Positions 42,089-50,890 of a stretch of 64,000 bases of DNA are shown in pieces. Source of the DNA: Clostridia bacterium (GTDB lineage Bacteria > Bacillota > Clostridia > Christensenellales > Aristaeellaceae); contig CAAGII010000182.1 in assembly GCA_900769875.1 (NCBI GenBank), forward strand, positions 27,018 to 91,017. The letters run 5' to 3'. Below the pieces are notes generated by a model. It was not told the DNA's origin. It saw only the letters and a list, made by a program, of their open reading frames with translations, and did no database searches. A program made the translations under genes and the position numbers. The stretch's first letter is position 1. Each line of letters starts with the position of its first letter.

Positions 42089-42661
42089 ATGCAGACGAAG
42101 AATATCATGCTTGTAGGCGTAGGCGGACAGGGAACGCTGCTGGCAAGCAAGGTGCTTGGAAGCGTGCTGCTCGACTGCGGCTGGGATGTGAAGGTATCCG
42201 AGGTGCATGGCATGAGCCAGCGCGGCGGCAGTGTGGTGACCTATGTGAGATACGGCGAGCGCGTGTATTCGCCACTGATTGACGAGGGCGAGGCGGATAT
42301 CATCCTTGCGTTTGAGCAGCTGGAAGCGGCGCGCTGGATATCGTACCTCAAAACAGGCGGACAGATGATTGTCAATACCCAGCGCATTGAGCCGATGCCT
42401 GTGATTACCGGCGCGAAGGCGTATCCTGAGAATCTGGTGGAGAAGCTTCAGTCGGCGGGCGCGCAGGTGCAGGCGCGGGATTTCCTCGCGCTTGCGTGTC
42501 AGGCGGGCTCTGCGAAGGCGGTCAACATCGCCATGATCGGCGCGCTGGCCAGGGTGCTTGACGACATTGCCCCCGCGGAGTGGCGCAAGGCGCTGGAAGC
42601 GGTGGTACCCCAGCGGTTCCTTGCATTGAACATAAAGGCGTTTGAGCTTGGGTACGCCTAA
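42089..42661 (+). CDS. iorB: Indolepyruvate ferredoxin oxidoreductase, beta subunit
   Basis: 190 residues, the gamma-type domain of 2-oxoacid:ferredoxin oxidoreductases: 'NIMLVGVGGQGTLLASKVLG' starts at residue 5, 'VSEVHGMSQRGGSVVTYVRYG' near 39, and 'ALARVLDDI' near the end. Eight bases after the iorA stop. Partner of IorA in a ThDP/Fe-S complex acting on arylpyruvates. The start at 42089 is preceded by GTGAGG; the frame is open well upstream inside iorA but that part is not IorB-like. Confidence 0.93.
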   Translation: MQTKNIMLVGVGGQGTLLASKVLGSVLLDCGWDVKVSEVHGMSQRGGSVVTYVRYGERVYSPLIDEGEADIILAFEQLEAARWISYLKTGGQMIVNTQRIEPMPVITGAKAYPENLVEKLQSAGAQVQARDFLALACQAGSAKAVNIAMIGALARVLDDIAPAEWRKALEAVVPQRFLALNIKAFELGYA

Positions 42662-42697
42662 GCTGTATCCGTACATAGGATAAGGGAGTGGATTCGT

Positions 42698-44230
42698 ATG
42701 AATGTGGTTCTCCTGCTCGTGTACTTCGCCGTGATGATCGGCATCGGACTGTACTGCCGCAAAAACGCGACAGACGTCAATGGCTTTGTGCTTGGCGGAC
42801 GCAGCGTCGGCCCGTGGCTCACGGCCTTCGCGTATGGCACCTCCTACTTCTCAGCGGTCGTGTTTGTGGGCTATGCGGGTCAGTTCGGCTGGAAGTACGG
42901 CATTTCCGCGACTTGGGCCGGCATCGGTAACGCCGTGATCGGCTCGCTCCTTGCGTGGGTGGTGCTTGGCCGTCGCACGCGCATTATGACGCAGCACCTC
43001 GAGTCCGCCACCATGCCGCAGTTCTTTGAAAAGCGCTTCAACAGCAAGGCGCTCAAGCTTGCGGCCTCCGCGATCATCTTTGTGTTCCTGATTCCCTATA
43101 CCGCCTCTCTCTACAATGGCCTTTCGCGCCTGTTCGGCATGGCGTTCAGCATCGACTACAGCGTGTGCATCTGGCTGATGGCTGTGCTGACTGCAATTTA
43201 TGTCATCGCAGGCGGATACATGGCCACGGCAATCAACGACTTCATTCAGGGCGTGATCATGCTCTTTGGCATCGTCACGGTCATCGCTGCGGTCATTAGC
43301 TCCAAGGGCGGACTGATGGAGGCGCTGAACGGTCTGGCTGCTGTGCAGGATCCTGCTGTGAGCAGCGCGCCTGGCGTGTTCAACTCCTTCCTTGGCCCGG
43401 ATCCGCTGAACCTGATGTTCGTGGTCATCCTGACCTCGCTCGGTACCTGGGGTCTGCCGCAGATGGTTCAGAAATTCTACGCCATCAAGGATGAGGGCGC
43501 CATCAAGAAGGGCACCATCATCTCCACCGTTTTCGCGCTGGTGGTGGCTGGCGGCTGCTACTTCCTCGGCGGCTTTGGACGCCTGTTCTCCGACCGTGTG
43601 GACATTGCGGCCAACGGCTACGACTCCATCATTCCCGCGATGCTTGAGACGCTTTCGCCCGCGCTGATCGCGCTCGTTGTGATTTTGGTGCTGTCCGCCT
43701 CCATGTCCACGCTGTCCTCGCTGGTCATCGCCTCCAGCTCCACGCTGGTGATCGACTTTGTCAAGGGTTCCATCGTCAAGAAGATGGACGACAAGCAGCA
43801 GGTGCTGATGATCCGCGCTTTCATTGTGGTGTTCATCCTGATCTCCGCGGTCATCGCGCAGATCCAGTATTCCGCGACTGTGACCTTCATCGCGCAGCTG
43901 ATGGGTATTTCCTGGGGCGCGCTGGCGGGTGCGTTCCTTGCGCCGTTCCTCTACAGCCTGTACTGGAAGCGCACCACGGTGGCCTCCTGCTGGGCGAGCT
44001 TTGCCTTCGGCGTGGGTCTGATGATGGTCAACATGCTCGCCAAGCCTATGCTGCCCGCCATTCTGCGCAGCCCGATCAACGCCGGTGCGATCGCCATGCT
44101 GGCAGGCCTTGTGATTGTCCCCGCGGTGAGCCTTGCGACCGCAAAGCCCGATCAGAAGCTGGTCAACGACTGCTTCGCCTGCTATGAGCAGGAAACCCGC
44201 GTGCCGCAAAAGACCGCGCTGGGCAAGTAA
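42698..44230 (+). CDS. Sodium:solute symporter (SSS family)
   Basis: 510 residues with about 13 predicted helices. 'FVLGGRSVGPWLTAFAYGTSYFSA' (in pieces near residue 28), 'GYMATAINDFIQGVIMLFG' near 170 and 'LVVILVLSASMSTLSSLVIASSS' near 328 (sodium-site helix) are characteristic of the PutP/PanF-type family (TC 2.A.21). It imports an organic anion or amino acid with sodium. As last gene of the acyl-CoA synthetase/IorAB operon it probably takes up the acid that the ligase activates. Preceded by GGATAAGGGAG. Followed by a bidirectional terminator. Confidence 0.88.
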   Translation: MNVVLLLVYFAVMIGIGLYCRKNATDVNGFVLGGRSVGPWLTAFAYGTSYFSAVVFVGYAGQFGWKYGISATWAGIGNAVIGSLLAWVVLGRRTRIMTQHLESATMPQFFEKRFNSKALKLAASAIIFVFLIPYTASLYNGLSRLFGMAFSIDYSVCIWLMAVLTAIYVIAGGYMATAINDFIQGVIMLFGIVTVIAAVISSKGGLMEALNGLAAVQDPAVSSAPGVFNSFLGPDPLNLMFVVILTSLGTWGLPQMVQKFYAIKDEGAIKKGTIISTVFALVVAGGCYFLGGFGRLFSDRVDIAANGYDSIIPAMLETLSPALIALVVILVLSASMSTLSSLVIASSSTLVIDFVKGSIVKKMDDKQQVLMIRAFIVVFILISAVIAQIQYSATVTFIAQLMGISWGALAGAFLAPFLYSLYWKRTTVASCWASFAFGVGLMMVNMLAKPMLPAILRSPINAGAIAMLAGLVIVPAVSLATAKPDQKLVNDCFACYEQETRVPQKTALGK

Positions 44231-44240
44231 TACCCAATAC

Positions 44241-44281
44241 AAAACGAGCGCCGTGACATGTGAATCGCGGCGCTCGTTTTT
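44241..44281. terminator. Bidirectional intrinsic terminator between convergent genes
   Basis: AAAACGAGCGCCG (44241-44253) pairs with CGGCGCTCGTTTT (44268-44280), leaving T-tracts on both strands. It serves the symporter operon from the left and the LRR gene from the right. Confidence 0.85.
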
Positions 44282-44299
44282 GCGTGTCAGAAGGGCATG

Positions 44300-45232
44300 T
44301 CAGAAGGGCAGGGGAATCTCATCCTCATCGGTGCTGAAGGGAATGTAGGTACCATTGCCATGCACGCCGTTGCGTAGCTTATCCGTATAGAACATCTGAT
44401 ACAGCACGTCATAGCGCGGATGCTCGCGCCAGCCGCCGGTGGTGGAATAGCTCTTGTAATCCACCTTGGTATTGGGCAAATGCTGCTTCACTGCCTGCAC
44501 CACGGCGTAATCCACAGGATCGTTTTCGGAGTAGTTGTTGGAGTTGTACATCCACAGCCTCTCCAGCTGGGTCAGGGAATAGAGCGGCGTCCAGTCGCGA
44601 ATGCGATTGAAGCAAATGTTCAGGTCAAGCAGATTCGTGCAGTTGGCCAGCGGCGAAATGTCGTTGATATCGTTTTTGAAAATTTCGAGGTATTCCAGAT
44701 TGCGCAGCTCACCGATGGGCGTGATATCCTTGAGATTGTTGCAGGCAAGAATCAGCACGCGGAGCTGCGGCACATAGCGCAGGAAGGAAAGATCGTCAAT
44801 GCTATTGTGGCCAAGATCAAGCGCCATCATATTGGGGCAGTATTTGAGCACCTCAAAGTCGGCGCTTGTGTGGTGCACCGACTGGTTGTTGTGCAGCACG
44901 CAGTATGCCGTCGCGTCAGTGCGGATGACGTGGGAGTGATCGCGTGCCACCACCTTGAGCGACCAGCCAAAGCTGACGCCGGGATAGCGCTCCGTCAGCC
45001 TGTCGGCGTCGGCAAGGCTGATGGGCGTATCGAACATATCAAGCTGCCGGAGATTGGGCAGCTGATCGAGAAAAGTGTAGAATGAAGGGTAGTCGTTGAC
45101 GATGGTCGATCCGAGATTGACGTAGGTTGAAGATGTATCCACCGTCAGGTTGCGGTAAGTTGCCGTATCCGCCAGCGCAGAGGTGGCAGAGAGCAGAACG
45201 AGCAGCAGGGTCAGCAGCATGAGTTTTTTCAT
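44300..45232 (-). CDS. Secreted leucine-rich-repeat protein
   Basis: 310 residues. A signal peptide (MKKLMLLTLLLVLLSATSALA) is followed by leucine-rich repeats of the bacterial/internalin-like type: 'LPNLRQLDMFDTPI', 'CPNMMALDLGHNSIDDLSFL', 'LRVLILACNNLKDITPI', 'LEYLEIFKNDINDISPL' and 'LLDLNICFNRIRDWTPL' between residues 55 and 230. The C-terminal ~60 residues are polar with no sortase motif. Start at 45232, with GGAGG just upstream. It has its own promoter. LRR domains bind proteins; the partner is unknown, and a cell-surface or secreted adhesion or sensing role is possible. Confidence 0.8.
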   Translation of the reverse strand: MKKLMLLTLLLVLLSATSALADTATYRNLTVDTSSTYVNLGSTIVNDYPSFYTFLDQLPNLRQLDMFDTPISLADADRLTERYPGVSFGWSLKVVARDHSHVIRTDATAYCVLHNNQSVHHTSADFEVLKYCPNMMALDLGHNSIDDLSFLRYVPQLRVLILACNNLKDITPIGELRNLEYLEIFKNDINDISPLANCTNLLDLNICFNRIRDWTPLYSLTQLERLWMYNSNNYSENDPVDYAVVQAVKQHLPNTKVDYKSYSTTGGWREHPRYDVLYQMFYTDKLRNGVHGNGTYIPFSTDEDEIPLPF

Positions 45233-45261
45233 ACAGTACCTCCATGAAGCAGTCATCCCAT

Positions 45262-45290
45262 ATTATAGCGCCCGTGGCAGCGAAAGTCAA
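45262..45290 (-). promoter_or_regulatory. Promoter of the LRR gene
   Basis: Minus strand TTGACT (45290-45285) and TATAAT (45267-45262) with a 17-bp spacer, 30 bp upstream of the start codon. Confidence 0.8.
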
Positions 45291-45379
45291 ACCGCGCAAT
45301 CGCTGATCTTGTAAACTTTTACCGCATTGTATCGAATGGTTTGCTCGGGGCATGCTGACCACCAAAGGGAGGCATGCGC

Positions 45380-46648
45380 ATGGCGAATTACCGCATCCGG
45401 CATTGTGAACACCTGAGCGGCGAAATCAACCTGCACGCAGCGAAGAACGCTGTGCTGCCCATCATGTGCGCCGCGCTGTTGACGAAGGAGCCACTGGTGA
45501 TCGAACGCGTGCCCATGCTGACGGATGTGGACACGCTGCTGAGCATCCTCAGCGAATGCGGCGTATCCATCAGCAGGGATCGCGATACCCTGACGCTGTG
45601 GACGGACGAGCCGCAGTCCCCACAGAGCGAGAATCTCCTCAGCCGCATGCGGGCTTCCGTGCTGGTGATGGGCCCGCTGCTCGCTCGCAACGGCTATGCG
45701 CGCGTGGCATTGCCGGGAGGCTGCGCGATCGGTCAGCGGCCGATTGACATGCACATCAAGGGCATGCAGGCGCTGGGCGCAGAGGCGCATCTGACGCCGG
45801 GCTCCGTCACGCTGCAGGGAACGCTCCATGGCGGCAATGTGTATCTGGATTTCCCCAGCGTAGGCGCAACGGAAAACATCATTCTTGCATCCGTGCTGGC
45901 ACAGGGCTCGACGCGCATTGAGAACGCGGCGAAGGAGCCTGAGGTGGTCGATCTGTGCGGATGCCTGAACGACATGGGCGCGAAAATCACCGGCGGAGGA
46001 ACGGGTACAATCTATGTGGAGGGACAGCGCAGACTACACGGCGCAACGTGGCGGCCGATCCCCGACCGCGTGGAAGCCGGTACCATTCTCTGCGCTGCTG
46101 CGATGACCGAGGGAAGCGTGCTTGTGCGCGGCATCCGCCCGGAGCATATGCGCTCCGTGCTCTACAAGCTGTCCGAGGCGGGAGCGACGCTTCGCGAAAG
46201 CGGAGCGGGGCTGCGCCTGAGCGGACGCGCGCGGGAGCCTGTGCAGGTACGCACCTTAGCCTACCCGGGTTTTCCAACCGATATGCAGGCGCCGATGATG
46301 GCGCTCGCGCTGCAGCTGCAGGGTACATCCGTTTTTCTGGAGACGATCTTCGAGAACCGCTTCATGCACGCGAGGGAAATGGTGCGCCTTGGCGCCGCCA
46401 TCCGCATTGAGGATCGCATCGCCCTTGTGACCGGCGGCAGACCGCTGGCAGGCGCCACCGTGACCAGCACGGATCTTCGCGGCGGCGCTGCGCTGATGCT
46501 CGCAGGGCTTGCGGCGGAGGGAGAGACGCTGCTCATGGATACGCACGGGCACATCATGCGCGGGTATGAGAATCTCCCAGCCATGCTCACCGGCCTTGGT
46601 GCGGACATCACAGTGGAGGACATCCCCATGCCCGGGAGCCTTGGCTGA
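45380..46648 (+). CDS. murA: UDP-N-acetylglucosamine 1-carboxyvinyltransferase
   Basis: 422 residues, EPSP-synthase-type inside-out barrel. It transfers enolpyruvate from PEP to UDP-GlcNAc, the first committed step of peptidoglycan synthesis. The catalytic cysteine targeted by fosfomycin is present in 'LPGGCAIGQRPIDMHIKG' near residue 114, and 'LHAAKNAVLPIMCAALL' near 20 gives the conserved Lys-Asn. 'PTDMQAPMMAL' near 297 and 'ENRFMHAREMVRLGA' near 325 are further MurA blocks. Start at 45380 because GGGAGG is 7 bases upstream; the ATG at 45374 is too close to it. Clostridia often have two murA genes; this may be either. Confidence 0.95.
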   Translation: MANYRIRHCEHLSGEINLHAAKNAVLPIMCAALLTKEPLVIERVPMLTDVDTLLSILSECGVSISRDRDTLTLWTDEPQSPQSENLLSRMRASVLVMGPLLARNGYARVALPGGCAIGQRPIDMHIKGMQALGAEAHLTPGSVTLQGTLHGGNVYLDFPSVGATENIILASVLAQGSTRIENAAKEPEVVDLCGCLNDMGAKITGGGTGTIYVEGQRRLHGATWRPIPDRVEAGTILCAAAMTEGSVLVRGIRPEHMRSVLYKLSEAGATLRESGAGLRLSGRAREPVQVRTLAYPGFPTDMQAPMMALALQLQGTSVFLETIFENRFMHAREMVRLGAAIRIEDRIALVTGGRPLAGATVTSTDLRGGAALMLAGLAAEGETLLMDTHGHIMRGYENLPAMLTGLGADITVEDIPMPGSLG

Positions 46649-46754
46649 TGGTGAAAAATTGGTGAAATCGCACTGCGAGGCAGGAGAACACTCCGGGTAC
46701 AGAGAATGATTTATTCACTTTGGCTTCAAAAGCAGAATGACAGGAGGAAATCAG

Positions 46755-49637
46755 ATGAAAACAGGCGACCTGCTGCACGGCTTCCGCGTGGAGCGAATCC
46801 GCCCAATCGAGGAAGTGGATGGCGAGCTTTTTGAAATGAGGCATCTTAAGACTGGCGCGTCGCTCTGCTACCTCAAGCGGCCGGATGTGAACAAAACCTT
46901 TTATGTCGCTTTTGAGACGCTGCCGGAGGATGATACCGGCGTATTCCATATCCTGGAGCATTCGGTGCTTTGCGGCTCGGAGCTCTACCATGTGCGCGAG
47001 CCCTTTGTGGAGCTGCTCAAATCCTCGCTCAACACCTTCCTCAACGCGATCACCTATGCGGACAAGACCGTTTATCCGGTGGCCAGCCGCAACGAGAAGG
47101 ACTTCTTCCATCTGATGAAGGTGTATCTGGACGCTGTGTTCCGCCCGGATATCCATCGAAACCCCAGCATCTTCCATCAGGAGGGCTGGCATGTTCATCT
47201 GGAGGAGGGCAAGGAGCCGGCCTATCAGGGCGTTGTGTTCAACGAGATGAAGGGCGCGCTCTCCACGCCCGACAGGCTGGTGTGGCAGCAGATGATGCGC
47301 GTGCTCTTTCCCGATTCGCCCTACGGCTATGAGTCCGGCGGCGATCCGAAGGCGATTCCCAACCTCACCTATGAGCAGTTCATCCGCAGCTATGAGCGCT
47401 TCTATCATCCCTCCAACGCGCGCTTCTTCCTGGATGGCGAGGTGCAGGTGGATGAGGCGCTGCGCATGATCAATGACGAGTATCTGGATGGCTTCCAGGC
47501 GCGTCCGCTGGATTTCACGCTTGCCATGCAGCCCGCCGTGCCCGCAAGCGAGAGCACGGTGCGCTACGCCATCGCGCCCGGAGAGGATCAGGCGAACAAG
47601 TGCTACTATGCCATGGGCCGCGTGATGTGTACCTGGCAGGAGAAGGAAAAGCGCAAGGCGATGGAGGCGCTGTGCGACTATCTCATCGGCAGCAATGAGG
47701 CGCCGCTCAAGAAAGCGCTGCTGCGCAAGGGGCTGTGTCAGGATGTGCAGATGATGGTGGACGATGGCGCTCAGCCGGTTCTGATGCTGCTTGCCATCAA
47801 CACCGATGAAGCGAAGCTGGATGAGCTGCGTCAGACCATCCGTGATGTGGCGCGGGAGCAGTGCGCGCACGGTTTGGACAGGGCGGACATGGAAGCGACG
47901 CTCAACCGCATGGAGTTCAGAACCCGTGAATGGCGTGAGCCGTCCGGGCTTCGGATGGGCATCACGATGCTGGAAAGCTGGCTCTATGGCGGTGATCCTG
48001 CCATGTACCTGCAAACATCAGGCGTTTTCGGTGATCTTCGGGAGAAGCTGGACGGCAGCTATTATCCCGAGCTTCTGCGCGAGATGCTGCTGGACGAGGA
48101 GCATCTGTGCGTGGTGAAGGCGCTGCCCTGTGACACGCTGACCGAGCAGCTGCAGCATGAGGAGAAGGTGCGGCTGGATCAGCTGGTCGCGAGCTGGGAC
48201 GACGCGGCGCGCGCAAGGGCTGAACAGGAGATGCAGGCTCTGACCACGTGGCAGCAGACGCCCGATTCGGAGGAAGCGCTTGCCTCGCTACCGCGTCTGA
48301 CGCTTGCCGATGTGGCTGCAAAGCCTGAGGAGCTGCCCTGCGATGTGACCAGGGCAGGTGGAGCGACGCTTGTGCGGAGCGAATCCAGAGCAAGCGGCAT
48401 TACCTATCTGAACCTCATCTTCAGGCTGACGGATCTTACGCTCGATCAGCTGCCGTATGCTGGCATGCTTGCGAGCCTTCTGGGCAGCATGGCGACCAGC
48501 AAAAGAAGCGCGGCAGCGCTGAAGCAGCAGGTGAAATCCTGCCTTGGCAAGCTGACCTTCTCCGCGGAGTCGATTAGCGACAGCCGTGACAGCTCCCGCG
48601 CCATACCCGTCATGACCGTGCGATGCAGCGTGCTGGATGAGCGTGTGGACGACGCTGTGCGCCTTATCACCGAAATTTTGACGTCCACCGTCCTTGATGA
48701 TCGGGACACGCTGCGCGATCTGATGCAGCAGCGCGATCTGTATCTGCGCCAGACCATGACCTCTGCCGGTCATTACATGGGCATGCTCCGTGCGGCCAGC
48801 CATGAGTCCGCGCACGGCGCAGCGAACGACGCGATGGTTGGCTATGGGCAGTATCGCGTGCTGCATGCGATCACCGGGGCGTTTGATGAAAAGGCCGAGG
48901 AGCTTCTGGTAACGCTTAGGGCGCTGTATACCAAAGTTTTCACCGTATCCCGTCTGACGCTCGGCGTTAGCGGCGTGATGAGCGATCAGCAGATGAAGAC
49001 GCTGCTCTCCGCGCTGCCTCAGGGTACGGAGGTGCCGGAAGCGGTGTGCTATCCTCCGGATGGCCCTGTGAAGGAGGGCATTGTGATTCCATCCAATGTT
49101 TCCTACGCGCAGATAGTTTCTAACGCCTGCCGCCATGGACACAGCCTGAACGGTCACCATGTGGTGCTTGCAAGCATCCTGAGCTACCAGTATCTGTGGA
49201 GCGTGGTGCGCGTGCAGGGCGGCGCGTATGGTGTGGGGCTCAATGCGCTGCTGCCCGGCATGCTGGCATACTATTCGTATCGCGATCCCACGCCTGGCCG
49301 TACGCTGGAGATGTATCGCGCGGCGAGCGGGTTTGTGCGTGATTTCTCCGCTTCCGGCGCGGCGCTGGATCAGATGATTATCGGCAGCGTGGCTGGCACC
49401 GATCCGCTCTTGTCCGCGTCCGACCGTGCCGAGAAGATCATCCGCAATGTGATTTCCGGCGACACCTACGAGCGCCAGTGTGAGGTGCGTTCGCAGATGC
49501 TTGCCACCACCATGGATGATCTGATCGCGTGCTGCGATGAGCTCGATTTGATCGCGGAGAAGGGCTCTGTCTGCGTGATCGGCAGCGCTGACGCGCTGAG
49601 CAAGGCGGGGGATGACCTGACCCTCCTTGAGCTTTGA
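46755..49637 (+). CDS. M16C insulinase-family zinc metallopeptidase (PreP-like)
   Basis: 960 residues, the size of the two-halved PreP/presequence protease family. The inverted zinc motif HxxEH is in 'GVFHILEHSVLCGSELY' near residue 64 and the distal glutamate in 'VVFNEMKGALS' near 165. The C-terminal half has the inactive partner fold ('RVQGGAYGVGLNALL' near 822 is the typical R-Y substrate loop region). These cytoplasmic enzymes degrade unstructured peptides up to about 65 residues. Start at 46755, after AGGAGGAAATC. A terminator follows at 49651. Confidence 0.9.
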   Translation: MKTGDLLHGFRVERIRPIEEVDGELFEMRHLKTGASLCYLKRPDVNKTFYVAFETLPEDDTGVFHILEHSVLCGSELYHVREPFVELLKSSLNTFLNAITYADKTVYPVASRNEKDFFHLMKVYLDAVFRPDIHRNPSIFHQEGWHVHLEEGKEPAYQGVVFNEMKGALSTPDRLVWQQMMRVLFPDSPYGYESGGDPKAIPNLTYEQFIRSYERFYHPSNARFFLDGEVQVDEALRMINDEYLDGFQARPLDFTLAMQPAVPASESTVRYAIAPGEDQANKCYYAMGRVMCTWQEKEKRKAMEALCDYLIGSNEAPLKKALLRKGLCQDVQMMVDDGAQPVLMLLAINTDEAKLDELRQTIRDVAREQCAHGLDRADMEATLNRMEFRTREWREPSGLRMGITMLESWLYGGDPAMYLQTSGVFGDLREKLDGSYYPELLREMLLDEEHLCVVKALPCDTLTEQLQHEEKVRLDQLVASWDDAARARAEQEMQALTTWQQTPDSEEALASLPRLTLADVAAKPEELPCDVTRAGGATLVRSESRASGITYLNLIFRLTDLTLDQLPYAGMLASLLGSMATSKRSAAALKQQVKSCLGKLTFSAESISDSRDSSRAIPVMTVRCSVLDERVDDAVRLITEILTSTVLDDRDTLRDLMQQRDLYLRQTMTSAGHYMGMLRAASHESAHGAANDAMVGYGQYRVLHAITGAFDEKAEELLVTLRALYTKVFTVSRLTLGVSGVMSDQQMKTLLSALPQGTEVPEAVCYPPDGPVKEGIVIPSNVSYAQIVSNACRHGHSLNGHHVVLASILSYQYLWSVVRVQGGAYGVGLNALLPGMLAYYSYRDPTPGRTLEMYRAASGFVRDFSASGAALDQMIIGSVAGTDPLLSASDRAEKIIRNVISGDTYERQCEVRSQMLATTMDDLIACCDELDLIAEKGSVCVIGSADALSKAGDDLTLLEL

Positions 49638-49650
49638 TGCATGAACAGAC

Positions 49651-49685
49651 GGGGGGCTGTCCCATTCGGGGGGCAGCCCTCTTTT
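49651..49685 (+). terminator. Intrinsic terminator of the M16C gene
   Basis: GGGCTGTCCC pairs with GGGGGCAGCCC (one T-G wobble, about 10 bp), followed by TCTTTT. Confidence 0.75.
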
Positions 49686-49693
49686 GCGTACAG

Positions 49694-49733
49694 AAAAAGC
49701 GCTTTCCGGCAAAGCCTTTCTCCCGGAAAGCGC
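49694..49733 (-). terminator. Intrinsic terminator of the alpha/beta hydrolase operon
   Basis: GCGCTTTCCGG (49699-49709) pairs perfectly with CCGGAAAGCGC (49723-49733). On the minus strand the stem is followed by TTTTT. It lies tail to tail with the M16C terminator. Confidence 0.85.
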
Positions 49734-49752
49734 CTGGCGCGCAGCGGATCGG

Positions 49753-50448
49753 TCAGAGATGCTTCCTGATCCACTGTTCGACAATGGCTTCGTCGCCCGC
49801 CTCCATGAAGGGATGATCGCTGTGCTCGGCGACCGTCAGCGTGGCCTGATGCGTCTGGACAAAACGCCGCATGCATTCCATTGGCTGCAGCTGATCCCTT
49901 GCGGCATACAGCACATGGGTCGGATGCTCCCATCGATCAACCGGATGCTGCATGATGTATTGATAGTAATCCCAGCGCAGCAGGTCGATCGGGGTATTGA
50001 TCTCGCCCTGCTGGCGCAGCGCGTCCTCCGTCACGCCTGACCAAAGCATCATGTGCGTGACCAGCCATTGCATATCCACAATCGGAGACTGAAACAGACA
50101 TCTCTCAAACGGCAAATCCGCATAGGTGTTCATCGAAAAGTACGCGCCAAGGCTGCATGCGAACAGCGCCACCGTGCGATAGCGCGCAAAGGCGTAGTCC
50201 GCAATGGTCTGCAGGTCATGCACGGCGTTCCATACATCACAGCGGAAGGCATGATCGTGCTGCCGCTCGCCATGCTCGGGCAAATCAAAGCTCAGGGTCT
50301 GCCAGCCCTTTTCATCCGCGATGGCGGCAAACTGAGCGGCGTACTCCTTGCGGCTCATTTTGCCATGCACATGCACATAAACGCGTTCGGACGCTTCTCC
50401 CCAAAGAATGGCGGGAATGCCGCCGATGCGCAGCTCCTCACGCCTCAT
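49753..50448 (-). CDS. Alpha/beta-hydrolase fold protein
   Basis: 231 residues. 'VYVHVHGKMSRKEYAAQFA' near residue 23 carries the oxyanion HG; the nucleophile elbow reads 'ALFACSLGAYFS' near 93 (A-C-S-L-G instead of G-x-S-x-G). 'LYAARDQLQP' near 185 gives the aspartate and 'AEHSDHPFM' near 212 the histidine, so the catalytic triad is complete. Substrate unknown; a small esterase or peptidase. Start at 50448, with AGGAGG upstream, overlapping the end of the TIGR04076 gene by 11 bp, so the two are co-translated. Confidence 0.8.
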   Translation of the reverse strand: MRREELRIGGIPAILWGEASERVYVHVHGKMSRKEYAAQFAAIADEKGWQTLSFDLPEHGERQHDHAFRCDVWNAVHDLQTIADYAFARYRTVALFACSLGAYFSMNTYADLPFERCLFQSPIVDMQWLVTHMMLWSGVTEDALRQQGEINTPIDLLRWDYYQYIMQHPVDRWEHPTHVLYAARDQLQPMECMRRFVQTHQATLTVAEHSDHPFMEAGDEAIVEQWIRKHL

Positions 50449-50824
50449 GCTCGTTTCCTCCTGTGGGCTCATCGGGCTCGCGCCAGTACTGACCGATATG
50501 GAAATTCTCGTTACCAGTTTTGTGTGCTGTCATACGGAACAGCACACAACCATCCGGGCATACAACATCCTTGGTGTACTCGCTGCTGCCGCCGATCCTG
50601 CGCAGGTCGCCGCCGCTGCGAACGGCTTCCATGATGGGGAACATCATCATCATCACCTTGGAGCAGATACCCTGCCCGCTTGCGTTGACAGGGCAGCCGT
50701 AGGTGCAGGTGTACTTGTCGCCGATTTCCTCGCCGTTGCGGCAGTAGTTTTCCGTTTTGCTGCCACGGAGAAAGCCGGTTACCTCGATTTCCCACTCGTA
50801 TTCCTCATCGTACCATTTCTTCAT
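50438..50824 (-). CDS. TIGR04076-family protein
   Basis: 128 residues. The cysteine-rich core 'GDKYTCTYGCPVNASGQGICSKV' (read in two parts, residues 36-56), 'FPIMEAVRSGGDLRRIGG' near 62 and 'CPDGCVLFRMTA' near 88 fit the TIGR04076 family, small proteins of unknown function with conserved cysteines that could bind metal. The C-terminal ~30 residues are a polar tail. It overlaps the alpha/beta hydrolase gene. AAAGGAA precedes the ATG. Confidence 0.7.
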   Translation of the reverse strand: MKKWYDEEYEWEIEVTGFLRGSKTENYCRNGEEIGDKYTCTYGCPVNASGQGICSKVMMMMFPIMEAVRSGGDLRRIGGSSEYTKDVVCPDGCVLFRMTAHKTGNENFHIGQYWREPDEPTGGNEHEA

Positions 50825-50847
50825 AGGCGTATTCCTTTCGTGGGTTG

Positions 50848-50886
50848 CAATGAAATGCTGCGCACCCGATCGGTATGCGCAGCAAT
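50848..50886 (-). terminator. Putative terminator of the maltodextrin operon
   Basis: TGCTGCGCA (50856-50864) pairs with TGCGCAGCA (50876-50884), just past the amylase stop. On the minus strand it is followed by TTTCATT, a weak T-tract, so some read-through into the TIGR04076 gene is likely. Confidence 0.55.
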
Positions 50887-50890
50887 GTGC

